From Pseudoips prasinana (Eukaryota; Arthropoda; Insecta; Lepidoptera; Nolidae), in assembly GCA_951640165.1 (NCBI GenBank), contig OX621234.1, forward strand, positions 6,329,001 through 6,393,000: a stretch of DNA of 64,000 bases. Reading direction: 5' to 3'. This document shows, in pieces, positions 1-10,762 of this stretch. The translations under genes were made by a program, and so were the position numbers. The first letter of the stretch is position 1; each line of letters opens with the position of its first letter. Below the pieces are notes generated by a model. It saw only the letters and a program-made list of their open reading frames with translations. It had not been told where the DNA came from and did not search any database.

Positions 1-744
1 CTTTAAAAAACGTCCTTCAAACAGTACAATGTGACTATAAAAAGATGTCTAAAACAACAACTAAACTATATTCGTGATAGCATGTCTCTCCTCTTAAATG
101 ACGTTCGTTTTATTTATACCTATTTAACCTGTATATAATATATGCGCGCGCGGGCAGACAAAGAGGTAAATAGGTACATGGAGAGGTGGTGGGGCGGGGC
201 TTAGTTTGTCTTCTGTGTAATATTTATACTAGCATTATGCAAAATGCGGAAGTAACTGAGTCCATGTGTTTGTTTTTCATGTCGAAGCCATAGAAGCAAT
301 CACAATGAAAGAATAGGAGATATGACTATATATTATAGTAACCTAGAGACATCCCTAGGTTATAATATATATACTTACAAAGGCTATATTCGTTCCAAAG
401 GTGGCGCTTTAGGTAGAAAGCGTTTAAAGTAAAAGAACTATAGTTTTAATAATACACTGTACTAACCCGTCTGCTGCCAAATCGGGCCACAAGTTCTAGA
501 TATGGATAGTTCAAGATTATCTTAACTTAAATATATATCCTACGGACGACTATTTAGTTCTTTAGGTCTTGATTCATTTGAGGGAGAGATAATATAAGAT
601 ATCTTTGCATTGTCTGGACCAATTTCAAGTTATCTTCGAATCTTTACAATTGTAAGTTTTGGTTGTAATGAATTTAGTCAGTTTCGACTTCATGAAGTTA
701 ACAAACACACATTGTTCTTCCCAGCTGATTTCGGCTATGATGAC
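1..744. other. No gene recognised
   Basis: AT-rich sequence with no convincing open frame, splice-bounded exon or recognisable repeat end. There is a short GC-rich alternating tract near 145-160. It is probably intergenic DNA. Confidence 0.5.
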
Positions 745-1128
745 TGCTACTGATTAGTTAAGGGGCTAGGGAGATCATTTCTCACATGCGCCCTTAGATG
801 ACTACAGTATCCAATCTTGTGAGTGAACGTGCGCAAACATTGGCTGCACGTGAGGCCACCGTCGACATAGTTGTAAAATATGACTGCTGGTGGTTTAGTC
901 TTAAGAGCATCGCGTTTCGCATCCAGCTCGGATTTTCTCTGCTCTTCAAAGTCATGAACCTTTTTGTTTACCAAACGCCTCTACTCAGGGCGGCATCTAG
1001 CCTTTTCCTCCCATTTCGGCGGATTAATAATGCACCTCTTTATGTGTCTTTTCTGAACATCTTTATAGCGTAAGAACTGGCCGCTCTGTTTCCGCCTGCC
1101 GTTCTGGAGTTCACAGAAGAAGATTCGT
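745..1128 (-). pseudogene. Retrotransposon-type ORF tail with a C2H2 finger
   Basis: Read on the minus strand, this stretch encodes [10 protein letters not shown], then a [10 protein letters not shown] segment, a stop, then VHDFEEQRKSE and CSQCLRTFTHKIGYCSHLRAH. This order (RYKD..KRH, WEE..R..WR, FEE, then a CxxC..H..H finger) matches what I recall of the C-terminal tail of ORFs in insect non-LTR retrotransposons. One in-frame stop separates the two halves. A minus-strand SINE lies just upstream, so the rest of the ORF is cut off. It is a relic. The clade is not certain. Confidence 0.5.
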
Positions 1129-1140
1129 TTAGCCACCCTT

Positions 1141-1325
1141 ACTAAGTAGAGCTTGTACTATGGAAACCAGATAACTGATATACTACATAATAATGTACTA
1201 CTTTTCTTTTGTAAACACATACTTATACTCAGGACAAACGCTGTTTACGCAGACAAATATCTGTGTTGGGGGGGAATTGAGCCCTGCGGCATGAAACGCG
1301 AGTATTTATCAACCACGCGAGTATT
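1141..1325 (-). repeat. tRNA-derived SINE, decayed copy
   Basis: This is a minus-strand relative of the SINE at 1511-1776. It shares the AGAGCTTGTACTATGGAAAC tail block, the paired CAGACAAATATCTG-type block and a degraded B box near 1275. The head is poorly preserved. Confidence 0.55.
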
Positions 1326-1510
1326 TTGCTAAGAAATAACTATTATGTGATTGCGCCAATATTTTCACGTAACTGTTTCTTTGACAACCCTATTGCCGCG
1401 CCTTTTCAGGGAACTCCTCATATTGGGCACAAATTTATTGTTTGTTTTACGCTGTTTTATTTCTTTGTCTTTGATATTATTATTTTTTCGTACGTTTTGA
1501 ATATTATCGA

Positions 1511-1776
1511 CGGTCACCGTAGCCGAGTTGGTAGTGCTCCTGCCTACGAAGCTGGTGGTCCTGGGTTCGAATCCCGGTAAGTGCAAATATTTGTGTGATG
1601 AGCACGAATATTTGTTTCTGAGTCATTGACGTTTTCTATGTATTTAAGTTTTTATCTATCTATATAAGTATGTATATCGTCGCCTAGTACCCATAGTACA
1701 AGCTTTGCTTAGTTTGGGGCTAGGATGATCTGTGTGATAATGTCCCCAGATATTATTATTATATTATATTATTATG
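1511..1776 (+). repeat. tRNA-derived SINE
   Basis: The head holds an A-box-like GTAGCCGAGTTGGTAG and a B box GGTTCGAATCCC at 1563-1574. A tRNA-unrelated body follows, with the tail blocks CCATAGTACAAGC and TTTGGGGCTAGGATGATCTG. It ends in an ATT-rich tract at about 1752-1776. The ends of the tRNA-like head do not pair into an acceptor stem, so this is a pol III SINE and not a tRNA gene. Relatives occur at 1141, 1925, 33580, 33985, 42330, 43285 and 63085. Confidence 0.75.
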
Positions 1777-1878
1777 AACAAATGGTGGTGATATAATTAT
1801 AGTCTTCCTCACAGGTCGACTGGGAATCTTGGGATAACTAATTCACTGTCATCTGATCCGAAACTATGCACAGCCATT

Positions 1879-1914
1879 ACCAAACAACTGATAAATGTTT
1901 ATCAGTTGTTTGGT
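1879..1914. repeat. Perfect short foldback
   Basis: Two 17-bp arms (ACCAAACAACTGATAAA and its complement) are separated by 2 nt. With mismatches the symmetry extends to about 1869-1924. It is one of several near-perfect hairpins in the window with tiny loops. Confidence 0.85.
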
Positions 1915-1924
1915 TGTGGTTGTG

Positions 1925-2120
1925 CTTAGCTTATATATATATACATCCATACTCACAAACTTTCGCATTTATAATATTAGTAGGATATATGCACATATTG
2001 ATAAATGACACCCAGACACAGAACAAATTATCGTGCTTATTATGCAAGGATATGTCGTAGGTGGGGTTCGAACCCACGATATATAGTTTAGGTCACTAAC
2101 CGCTATACCAACAGGCTAGT
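1925..2120 (-). repeat. tRNA-derived SINE, minus strand
   Basis: On the minus strand the head reads TTGGTATAGCGGTTAGTGAC (A box) and GGGTTCGAACCCC (B box). It is followed by the DNA shared with the other SINEs here (the ACACAGAACAAAT block) and an AT-rich tail. The flanks of the head do not form a cloverleaf acceptor stem. Confidence 0.65.
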
Positions 2121-3683
2121 AAAACAGACTTTACACCAGTCTCTACTTCGCCTTCCTGTGTGTTAGAATGGATCCATAATGTTCGTAAGATTGCCAGAGC
2201 TTATCGGGTTGGTGATATGGTTTAGCAATGCCTCACTATTTCGCCCGGTTTGGCAAACGTCAATAAGATACGAACACCATAAAGTAGACCTCGTATTTGG
2301 CGGACTTATCTTTAAAGCTTAATAAGCGCTAAGGTTGTACATGAATATTTTATAAGGTCTCTTGTACATTTGGATCCGTACAGCAAACCCAAATTTGTAT
2401 AGAAACAGAGGTGATGTTTCTCATCTTTGCTTCACGCTGCCATCTAGTGGAAAATAGTAGCATTGACATAGCATTCGAACTTGCGTACTTTTCTCTAGAC
2501 TAAAGACAGATTGACATGAAAAGTCTATTTATTTTAACGTAATTTAAATACAACACAAATGTAATACAAATGACTCTACCACCTAAAAAGTACTGAGATT
2601 GGCTATGAAAGCATCTTTCTGTGTTCATCGCATTACTGTTAGTGACACCTAGTAGGGACTAGCTGCATTAATATTAAGTCATCGCCAATAAGGGACGTAT
2701 TTTCAGAAGTCAACTGGCAGCAAACTATTTGTTTTATATGTAACTAGAGGGCGCAATGATTATATCATGACATGATATTATTAATTATTAGTAGGAGTAA
2801 CTTTAACTAAAAACAAGAACAATAAATAAGGCCCACTTGCACTAAAAGCTAGGCTAAAATAAACTAACTCGAGTTAAGTAACTTCGGGTTAATTCTTTAA
2901 AATTTTAACTCAACATTCTGTTGCGCCAATGAAAAATAACACCGAGTCAAATAACTTCGTGTTTTTCTATTTTACGTTGGTATCATTAAAGAGGTTTTGT
3001 TCCATAATGTAATCCAACCAAATATGAATGAGTGAACAATGAGTGAAATATTTATACACCTCTTTTTGTCGCTAGAAAACTTTGTATATGATTATCTCAT
3101 GTGTCAAGTTTTTTCAAAGACATTTCAATTTGATCGTTTGTGTTTGAAACCAATCTGTCAATTTCGAGTCGTTAAAATATTGTCATGGCAACGTTGACAT
3201 GATCGATCTTTCTGCAACTCTTCTTTTATAAAAGTCCGAGCTAATGTTATATTCTAAAATTTCTTCATCATCATCAGACAATAAAAAAACTTGTGTGTAC
3301 TTATGTACACGCGTTAGAAGTTATACTTCTTAATATACAACTTGAACATAGTTATCAATTTTCATACCACCTAGAACTAACTTCATGCTGTTAAATTTTT
3401 TGGTGTCGGTGTGCGCGCGCATCGTAAAAATTCACTTTCATCATTTTTCTCCATCGCGCCAAAAGAAGTATAACTTCAAAAATCACTTATAATTGTTTAG
3501 GAAACAAAACTGTTATAAAATATCTGACATTCCCTTCTGCAACCCAACATAACCTCTCAAACGAAACAAATTTGACATTACTAATCTGGAGTAGCTGGGT
3601 TATTTTTTTTATAAAATAACCCAAGGTTAGTTCCTAACTCTTGGTGGTGCAATACGCAATTGTAATTTAACCCCATAAATAAT
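2121..3683. other. No gene; possible degraded MITE
   Basis: No coding frame is seen. From about 2830 (GGCCCACTTGCACTAAAAGC) to about 3655 (TTGGTGGTGCAATACGC) the borders look like poorly conserved inverted ends, and GGTTAA/GAGTTAA motifs recur between them. This would fit an old MITE of about 0.8 kb, but the ends match too weakly to be sure. Confidence 0.3.
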
Positions 3684-3776
3684 TTATTTATTAGCCAATA
3701 ACTAATTGTGAGTTAATGCATTTAACCTACCCCAGGTTAAATGCATTAACTCAGAGTTAGTGGCTAAGATAAATAA
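3684..3776. repeat. Inverted repeat, about 42-bp arms
   Basis: The arms around GAGTTAATGCATTTAACCT are complementary with a few mismatches and a 5-nt centre (ACCCC) at about 3728-3732. It lies just upstream of the LINE. It may be a foldback MITE or part of the putative element to its left. Confidence 0.7.
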
Positions 3777-3999
3777 TATTTATCTTATTCGTTACAAAGA
3801 TTATTTTAAGGGTTCTTTTTAAAGCAATTTCATGATCATATTCAGTCGTAATAAATGGATAATGATTTCATTACAGCATTAGCGTTTTCGTTAATATCAC
3901 AGTCACCGCGTATGCGCTCGATGCGTGGACGTGTTCTTATCTAAGCCCCGTAATTACTCTATTTGAATACCTACTACCTACGTTATATCAATATAAAAA

Positions 4000-4923
4000 A
4001 TGGTGCAGTGTAAAAAGTGCAAATTATTTATATCAATGACTAAAGATGATGTAGTAAAATGCAAAGAAAAATGTGAGAGTGTGTTTCATAGGAAATGTAT
4101 GCGCAACAATAAAAAGTTCTTACAAACTGAGATATGTGAGGAATGTCAAGAAAATAAATCTCTGCCGCAGACACTGTCGTATACAATAAATATGGACCCT
4201 CAGAAGATTTCTGTAGAATCTCTTTTAATGGAGATGAACAAAAAACTGGAAGTTATCTTTAAGTTAGAGAAAAAAATTGATGAATTAACCGAAACTGTTG
4301 ATTTTTATGCCGAACAATACCAACAAATGTTAGAATTCCGAAAAAATACGGAAAATAAAATAAAAGCTTTAGAACAGAAAAATATTTACCTAGAAAAATG
4401 TAATATGGCCCTAGAAGAACGAGTTGTTACATTAGAAAAGAAGGAACTAGAGAAAAATATCGAAATTGGATGTTTACTAAAGAACAAAGAAAATGAAAAT
4501 ACCAAAGAGATTGTACGAGAACTTGCGGTGAAGCTAAACTTAGACCCAGATGATATTGAGACAGCGGAGAGGGTAGGCGCGAAAAAGATGGAGAATGATA
4601 GACCACCCCCCATCTTGGTTAAACTGCGCTCTCGTAATGCTCGAGATAAGTGGCTACTAAAACGAAAATCTAGAATGACGAATGGTGATTTATACTCAAA
4701 TGGCAATAAGAATCCTATCTACATCAACGAGCACCTAACTAAAGCTACAAGACAATTGTATTGGGAAACAAGAAACACGCTAAAATCATTATACAAGTTC
4801 ATTTGGATACAAAACTCTAACATACTTGTTAAAAAGAATGAAAGTGAAAAAATTGTTCGCATTAAATCGGAGAGAGACATTAAATCGCTATCCGAACTCA
4901 GCACGAACGACGACCACAAGTAG
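4000..4923 (+). CDS. LINE ORF1 protein: zinc finger plus coiled coil
   Basis: A 307-residue ORF1 of a CR1-type non-LTR retrotransposon. The first ~50 residues hold a PHD-like Cys/His cluster (CKKC, VKCKEKC, FHRKC, CEEC). Residues ~60-165 are rich in Glu and Lys and read as a coiled coil. Residues ~165-270 (LAVKLNLDPDDIETAERVG, then PPPILVKLRSRNARDKW) resemble the C-terminal RNA-binding fold shared by many LINE ORF1 proteins and baculovirus FP25K-like proteins. Its likely role is binding element RNA and assembling the RNP. It is complete, without stops, and lies 120 bp upstream of ORF2. The family is recognised by motif, not by search. Confidence 0.8.
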   Translation: MVQCKKCKLFISMTKDDVVKCKEKCESVFHRKCMRNNKKFLQTEICEECQENKSLPQTLSYTINMDPQKISVESLLMEMNKKLEVIFKLEKKIDELTETVDFYAEQYQQMLEFRKNTENKIKALEQKNIYLEKCNMALEERVVTLEKKELEKNIEIGCLLKNKENENTKEIVRELAVKLNLDPDDIETAERVGAKKMENDRPPPILVKLRSRNARDKWLLKRKSRMTNGDLYSNGNKNPIYINEHLTKATRQLYWETRNTLKSLYKFIWIQNSNILVKKNESEKIVRIKSERDIKSLSELSTNDDHK

Positions 4924-5043
4924 GCAAATATACTGCCAGAGCACACTACGTGATTATTTTTCGCTACAAAATTCAACGAACAAATCGATAATTTAAATTT
5001 ATGCGATATAGATTATAATAGGTACGATAATACAAAATTATGG

Positions 5044-7959
5044 ATGGAGCATTTATTAAACAATAATTTAAATATAATACATTTAAATATAAGATCTTTA
5101 CGAAAACAATTTAACCAGATGCTGGTTTTATTAGAAGATTGCATAGAGAATAAAAAACTAAGTGTAATCATTCTTACCGAAGTGAACGTAAGGTCTGAGG
5201 AGCTACCCTTATTTAATATACCAGGATTTGCAATGTTTCCGAATACTAGGGAAAACAGAAGAGGAGGCGGAATAATACTATATGTGAGGGACGACTTAAA
5301 ATTTAATTTAGAAAAACATAATATACAAGTGAAAGAGACAGAACTGACATACGGAAAGTTGAAAGTAAAAGGAAAAACCATAAATATTGTAGCTACGTAT
5401 AGACCGCCTAACACAAATAAACTACTATTTATCTCAGAACTGAACACATTGTTACATAAAATCCCAACTAATGAGGATGTATTATTGATTGGAGACATCA
5501 ACATCAATTTACTTGCAGAGACAGATGTGACCGTAACAAAATACAAAACCATGTTGTGTGAACACGGCCTGCAATGCGCTATTCCTACGACAGAAATCAC
5601 TCGCGATGCAATAGTGGACGGACGGCTAACTTCGTCGAATATTGACCACGTGTGGGTACGAGCCGCCCGCGGCCGAGCGCTCGACGCGCGCGCTTACCTA
5701 CTTACCTGTACGCTGTCCGATCATTATTTAGTGGGATTAGGTATAAATACGAATAATAAAGTAAACATTAAGTGTAAAAATCGAACCATATTTAATGAAA
5801 ACAGTATTACTAGAGAATTATTATCGTGTGACTGGAAGGAGCTGTTACAAGAAAATTGCCCAGTAGTTTTATACGAAAAAATGTATAATATTTTTATAAA
5901 TATTTATGGTAAATGTGAAATGCAACAACCGGTTAAAAGCAATAGAATAACTCAACCATGGGTAAATAATGGATTAAAAAAGAAGTTAGAATATAGAGAT
6001 ACTTTATTTCGACAGTGGAAATCGACACCCAAAAACATGAATAAAAGACTAGTATATACGAAATATAGAAATAAATTAAATAAACTTATTGATGAAGCTA
6101 AGAACCGATATAAATACGCGGAATTAGAAAAATGTAAAAAAGACTTTCGTAAAATATGGTTAAATATAAACAAATGGCTAGGTAAAACCAAAACCAGCTT
6201 AGACAGTGTTATATTAAAATATTTAGGCAATACGGATAATACGTTGAACATTTGTAACAACTTCTCCAATACTTTCACGGACGAAATAATGGGTATAAAA
6301 CATAACTGTAACAATATATTTTTATGCCGATCATCATATGTAACGCCAAGTAGTGTCACATTTCGTTATCAGCCTGTAGAAGCAAGTACTATTGAAAAAT
6401 ATATTAATACCTTAGATACAAATAAAGCTCAAGGTATTGATAAAATTAGAGCCAAAGATTTAAAAACTATTAAAAAAGAAATAAGCCCCATATTAGCTAA
6501 ATTTGTGAACTTGTGCATAGGTGGGGGGATCTACCCAGATTTGCTGAAAAAATCAATAATACGACCCATTTACAAACAAGGATGCCATTTAGATTACAGT
6601 AATTACAGACCAATCGCAATATTGTCTGTTATAAATAAATTAGTGGAAAAAGTTTTGATAAGTCAAATTAGCACTTTTCTAGAGAAAAACAACATCATAT
6701 CGGATGCGCAACACGGGTTCAGGAAGGGGCGCAGCACTGACACGGCACTCGCGCACTTTACCGATTACGTAAATCAGAGTCTAAATGAAGGTAAATTTGT
6801 TTTGGCTGTATTCATAGACTATAAGAAAGCTTTCGATACTCTAGAACACAACGTATTATTGAGAGCGATGGATGAATGTGGCATCAGGGGCCCAGTTAAC
6901 AAATGGTTTAAGAGCTACCTAGAAAACCGAAAGTTGCGCACCGTAGTTGATGGTACTATTGGGGACGAGGTAAAGGTGCACCAGGGAGTACCAACCGGGT
7001 CAGTATTTGCCCCAGTTGGATATATAATGCATGTAAACAGCGTCGCAAATGTAATACAGCATAGTGAAGTGTATATGTATGCAGATGATATGTGTCTATT
7101 ATACTCATCTAAAAATATTAGTATCGCGCAAAATAACATACAGGCCGATTTTGAAAATATTACAAAATGGGCGCATGACAATGGTATAATAATCAATTTA
7201 AAAAAAACTAATGTGATGCTTATTTGTTCGCCGTATAGTAAGTCTAAAGACGAGTTAAAAAATATAAACATATTGGGCCATACATACGAATGCTTACACA
7301 AAAATAAAGCTCTGTGTCGATGTGTTAATATAGAAAAAGTAGACAAATACAAGTACCTTGGGTTGACAGTGGACAGTAATTTAAATTGGAAATATCACAC
7401 GTCTGAGGTTTGCAGTAAATTAAGAACAATTCTGGGTAGATTTTATCACCTATCTGGTTTTCTTAATAAGAGAATATTGTACATATTATACTACGCACTT
7501 GCTGATTCAGTGGTATCTTATGGTCTTAGTAGCTATGGCTTTACATTTAAGACACAGCTTGATTACATTAAGCAATTACAAATAAGACTCTTAAAATACC
7601 TAGTGAATAAGAAAGTAAGACAAAAATGTAAACCTAACTATGACCAATTATTTAAGATATGTAAGATATTACCTGTTCAACTTAAAGCAGAATATTTAAT
7701 AGCGATTGAGCAATTCCATAGCACTGATTTCAAAACACAAAAAATACATAAATACAATACAAAAAATAGTAGAAAAGGTAAATTTTCTGTACCATTAGTT
7801 AAAAATTATTATGGGAAAAGAACCAGAAGGTATTTAACACCCGTGATCTACAATACATACGATTATTTAAGAAATGTAAATCCGAAAGAAACTAACATCA
7901 ATACAGTTAAAAAAAAATTACGAATGAATGTCATGCTCCAAATTATAGAACAAACCTAA
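5044..7959 (+). CDS. LINE ORF2 protein: endonuclease and reverse transcriptase
   Basis: An open 971-residue polyprotein. The N-terminal AP-like endonuclease (~1-235) shows NIIHLNIRSL, ILTEVN, YRPPN, LLIGDININ and the SDHYLVG box. The reverse transcriptase (~440-720) shows NKAQGIDKIRAKDLK, YRPIAILSVINKLVEK, HGFRKGRSTDTAL, FIDYKKAFDTLEH (motif A Asp), QGVPTGSVFAPVGY (motif B) and MYADDMCLLY (catalytic YADD). The C-terminal tail has YGKRTRRYLTP. All expected catalytic motifs are present and no stop interrupts the frame. The frame is open upstream to 4954, so translation could begin by reinitiation before the ATG used here. It makes the nick and cDNA for target-primed insertion. It belongs to the CR1/Daphne-like group; the exact clade is uncertain. 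Confidence 0.9.
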   Translation: MEHLLNNNLNIIHLNIRSLRKQFNQMLVLLEDCIENKKLSVIILTEVNVRSEELPLFNIPGFAMFPNTRENRRGGGIILYVRDDLKFNLEKHNIQVKETELTYGKLKVKGKTINIVATYRPPNTNKLLFISELNTLLHKIPTNEDVLLIGDININLLAETDVTVTKYKTMLCEHGLQCAIPTTEITRDAIVDGRLTSSNIDHVWVRAARGRALDARAYLLTCTLSDHYLVGLGINTNNKVNIKCKNRTIFNENSITRELLSCDWKELLQENCPVVLYEKMYNIFINIYGKCEMQQPVKSNRITQPWVNNGLKKKLEYRDTLFRQWKSTPKNMNKRLVYTKYRNKLNKLIDEAKNRYKYAELEKCKKDFRKIWLNINKWLGKTKTSLDSVILKYLGNTDNTLNICNNFSNTFTDEIMGIKHNCNNIFLCRSSYVTPSSVTFRYQPVEASTIEKYINTLDTNKAQGIDKIRAKDLKTIKKEISPILAKFVNLCIGGGIYPDLLKKSIIRPIYKQGCHLDYSNYRPIAILSVINKLVEKVLISQISTFLEKNNIISDAQHGFRKGRSTDTALAHFTDYVNQSLNEGKFVLAVFIDYKKAFDTLEHNVLLRAMDECGIRGPVNKWFKSYLENRKLRTVVDGTIGDEVKVHQGVPTGSVFAPVGYIMHVNSVANVIQHSEVYMYADDMCLLYSSKNISIAQNNIQADFENITKWAHDNGIIINLKKTNVMLICSPYSKSKDELKNINILGHTYECLHKNKALCRCVNIEKVDKYKYLGLTVDSNLNWKYHTSEVCSKLRTILGRFYHLSGFLNKRILYILYYALADSVVSYGLSSYGFTFKTQLDYIKQLQIRLLKYLVNKKVRQKCKPNYDQLFKICKILPVQLKAEYLIAIEQFHSTDFKTQKIHKYNTKNSRKGKFSVPLVKNYYGKRTRRYLTPVIYNTYDYLRNVNPKETNINTVKKKLRMNVMLQIIEQT

Positions 7960-8253
7960 CAATAGTTATACAGTGTATTTGTGTATAATACCTATTTATC
8001 ATTATTATTATTTTTCTTTTTTTGTTCATGTTTAATTGTTGTTGTTATTTTTTTATTATTACCTGTTGTCTTGTGTTATTATTTTTTATTTTAAGTCAAA
8101 GGATGTATGTAGCTGTAGTATTTAAGTAGTATTTAAGTAAAACTGAGTGCCTATTTCGCCAACAAACTGTGTAATGCAGTTTGGCGAATACTAATATTAA
8201 TTTAATGTGTATTCCTTATTTTTATAATAAATAAATAAAAAAAAAAAAAAAAA
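7960..8253 (+). mobile_element. 3' UTR and poly(A) end of the CR1-type LINE
   Basis: Untranslated tail of the element whose ORFs start at 4000 and 5044. It ends in TAATAAATAAAT and a run of A at about 8237-8253. The 5' end of the element is probably near 3880-3990 but is not visible, because no clear target duplication is found. Confidence 0.7.
8155..8188 (+). other. Stem-loop in the LINE 3' UTR
   Basis: TTCGCCA pairs with TGGCGAA (7 bp); after a 3-nt bulge AACTG pairs with CAGTT (5 bp), closing a 7-nt loop. It lies about 50 bp before the poly(A). Such 3' hairpins are recognition sites for the reverse transcriptase in several LINE groups. The structure is read from sequence only. Confidence 0.6.
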
Positions 8254-8520
8254 CGTCAAAGTCCCAGTAAGGCAGTGGTTACTTTATTAGAGGCTTCTAT
8301 GGAGTGTTCTAATCAACACGGAAACCCATAATTTACCGCAACATAACACTTTCCTTCATTCCACGTTGTTCAAAGATGTTATGTCTAAAATTCCACAATA
8401 TTTGCACATAAAACCTCGATTTTACACCAGTTTTAGAAAATAGAACAATGCTTAGATGCGTAGATTGGCGCCAAAACTCAATTCACTATTAAAAATATTT
8501 TTATTGAATTATATAGCAGA
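8254..8520. other. No gene recognised
   Basis: Short AT-rich spacer between the LINE and the RTE fragment, with no open frame or repeat that I can name. Confidence 0.5.
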
Positions 8521-8895
8521 ATACGGCTCAAGGTCACCCAAAGAGCAATGGAAAAGGCTATGCTTAGAGTTTCCCTTCGAGATCGAATCAGAAATGTTGA
8601 GATCCGCAGGCGAACCAAAGTAACCGACATAGCCGTAATAATTGCCGAGATGAAGTGGCAGTGGGCAGGGCACATAGCTCGTACAGCCGACGGCCGCTGG
8701 GGCAGAGAGGTTCTCGAGTGGCGACCACGAACCGGAAGACGCAGCGTGGGCAGGCCCCCTACAAGATGGACCGATGATCTTGTGCGGGTCGCTGGAAATC
8801 GATGGATGCGGATAGCGCAAGACCGACAATTGTGGAGATCCTTGCGGGAGGCCTTTGTCCAGCAGTGGACGTCTTTCGGCTGATATGATGATATA
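8521..8895 (+). pseudogene. RTE-type LINE, 3' end of ORF (5'-truncated)
   Basis: The 111-residue frame from 8548 reads MEKAMLRVSLRDRIRNVEIR, RRTKVTDIAVIIAEMKWQWA, GHIAR, GRPPTRWTDDLVRVAG and FVQQWTSFG. This is the characteristic C-terminal region of lepidopteran RTE-like retrotransposons. The reverse transcriptase is absent, so it is a 5'-truncated insertion. Other scraps of the family are at 30770, 34880, 44410, 56540, 62228 and 63000. Confidence 0.75.
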
Positions 8896-8993
8896 GCAGA
8901 AGTAAGTTTGTTAGTCCCCCTAAGGAAGTCAAAGTAATTTATTTATTTGGTAAAGGGACAGCAACGGCATTAATAACTAGACTTAAATACTTA

Positions 8994-9106
8994 TAAGCTT
9001 AATCTACTTTGTGTATCCTCCGAGGATAGCTGTTATAGGGCTTTTGTAGAACACAAAAGGCCACTAACAGCTATCCTCGGAGGATAAACAAAGTGGATTA
9101 AGCTTA
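8994..9106. repeat. Long foldback (about 50-bp arms)
   Basis: AAGCTTAATCTACTTTG and TATCCTCCGAGGATAGCTGT in the left arm are mirrored by ACAGCTATCCTCGGAGGATA and AAAGTGGATTAAGCTT in the right arm, with only small differences. The centre is a short unpaired segment near 9045-9055. It is either a foldback MITE or an inverted duplication. Confidence 0.85.
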
Positions 9107-9375
9107 ACTAAAAGTAAATGATTCGGTAAAGTGCCATTACATAGAAAAGATGTAATAAATAGATACAGGCGTACTTAAATTAACAAACAATACATATATA
9201 ATTATGTGAAATACTACATATAAATAGATGATACTAAAATAAATAAATAATATTCCATAACATGCAAGAAGTGATATTAAATAGACCCTTTAAAAAGGTC
9301 AAATTAAACAATCCTGTGGTAAAAAAAAATATAATGATAACGATTTCTTGAGTTACAATACGCAAAGACAATGGG

Positions 9376-10208
9376 TTAACGTGTTCTTAAATTAAGACAG
9401 TTTCTCCACGATTCACTAACAAGCCAGGGATTGCTTTCACGACTATTGTCCATCTTCAACCACGAGAGACATGGAACGTGGAGTTCTTTTGTGATATTCA
9501 TGCAATTATTGCTGCTAAATTCATCAGATCCTGATTTTTTTCCAGAGAGCGTAACTTTCAGTCTTCCGAATGGCTTGATATCCTCACCATCATCAAAATC
9601 TTTGAAGCCAGTATGTTTTTCTATAATACCAAATTTGTGCAACTTGGAAGATGTTAGAGATGTTGTATAATCATAACTTGTTATTGTATCAAGTGATTGC
9701 ATTGGGGATTCATCAAGGTTCGAGTGCTCGATCTCTGCAGTTTTCTTTTTAACTAATTTGAAAGATGAGACTGCTTGCGTCATATCTGATTTAGTTTCTG
9801 TAACTTCTTTATGGCCCATCCACTTGTAAAGTACAACATAAGGATTTAAGAATGCTTTATCATCGTTTGAACTTATATCTGACTGCGCAAGAGACAGGTT
9901 ATTTCGTCTCTTGACTTGAGCACTAGTTTCACCGTTGTTCATCTTACGTGATACAGATGCAATATTGAATTCGTCTGGTGGCGACCATGACTTTAACTGA
10001 ACTTCTGTATCATTTAGCATCATATCTGTGTCAATTTGACCTGTTTGTTCAGTGTTACAAGAGAAGTACCTAGTTGTTTGCTTGGGAAACACATTTTCCG
10101 TGGATATGGGCACCGAAGTAGATTTTTGCTGCTTACATACACACATGTGGCTTCTTATAACCTTTTTTGTACTCATACAACCATAGTCACTGCAGTAGAT
10201 CTTGTTAT
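9376..10208 (-). CDS. Gene 1, exon 6 (last coding exon)
   Basis: C-terminal 277 residues of gene 1. On the minus strand a TTGTTTTAG acceptor precedes 10208. The frame enters in phase 1, reads NKIYCSDYGCMSTKKVIRSH and stops at 9376. It aligns with exon 6 of gene 2 (57398-58383): KADACGCTGDKKG, KSDMTQAVSSFKLVKKK beside KSDLTHTTSGFKFTKKK, and RLKVTLSGKKSGSDEF beside GIKFSIGGKGSGTKGL. It differs from gene 2 in a longer Ser/Thr-rich middle and in lacking the LADAVRYYTLMHPE segment. The function is unknown. The acceptor and the paralogy make the exon call firm. Confidence 0.8.
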
Positions 10209-10508
10209 CTAAAACAATATTAGCTAAAATAAAATTAGATGATCTGTAATAAAATTGTTGGTGATCAGCGCTCTATACTTTGGATGAGGTTGACACGTCA
10301 GTATTTTTCTTTAAAGGGGATTTTATATTACTGCAGTTTAAGCGATAGTTATTTCGAAAGCAAGATTATAGGTAGAAAGCTATTGCGTTATCAATAGAGT
10401 TTTTGGAACGAACTTTCTTATCGCGCGTTGTGAAAGGGGGCTAGACGGAAAAAATTGTTACGAAAAGTTGTCACGACACTTTTTGCAGCTGTGCGGCGTG
10501 CGCATGTT

Positions 10509-10552
<44 letters not shown>

Positions 10553-10762
10553 AGGAAGCAAGCCAGATATTCATCATTTCATTTCTATTTCGCATTGAAC
10601 AGTGTGATGTCGCGACGATTATTTTTGTTGAGTGTATACAGGTTTATTGTTCATAATAAATAATAAGAAATAACTTCGTTCCATCCATTTTTTTTATGTT
10701 AAACATACAAGGAGCTATTTAAATAACTATTGAATTATAACAAACAAATACTAGTTATTTAC
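10209..10762 (-). other. Gene 1 intron 5, with a (TC)n microsatellite
   Basis: Intron between exons 5 and 6. It is bounded on the minus strand by a GTAAATAA donor next to 10763 and a TTTTAG acceptor before 10208. It contains an uninterrupted TC dinucleotide run at about 10515-10549. Confidence 0.7.

Noticed and set aside
1511..1585. tRNA gene
   Set aside because: A and B boxes are present but the ends do not form an acceptor stem, and the same head occurs in several SINE copies in the window. The same holds for 2055-2120, 43400-43450 and 63090-63165.
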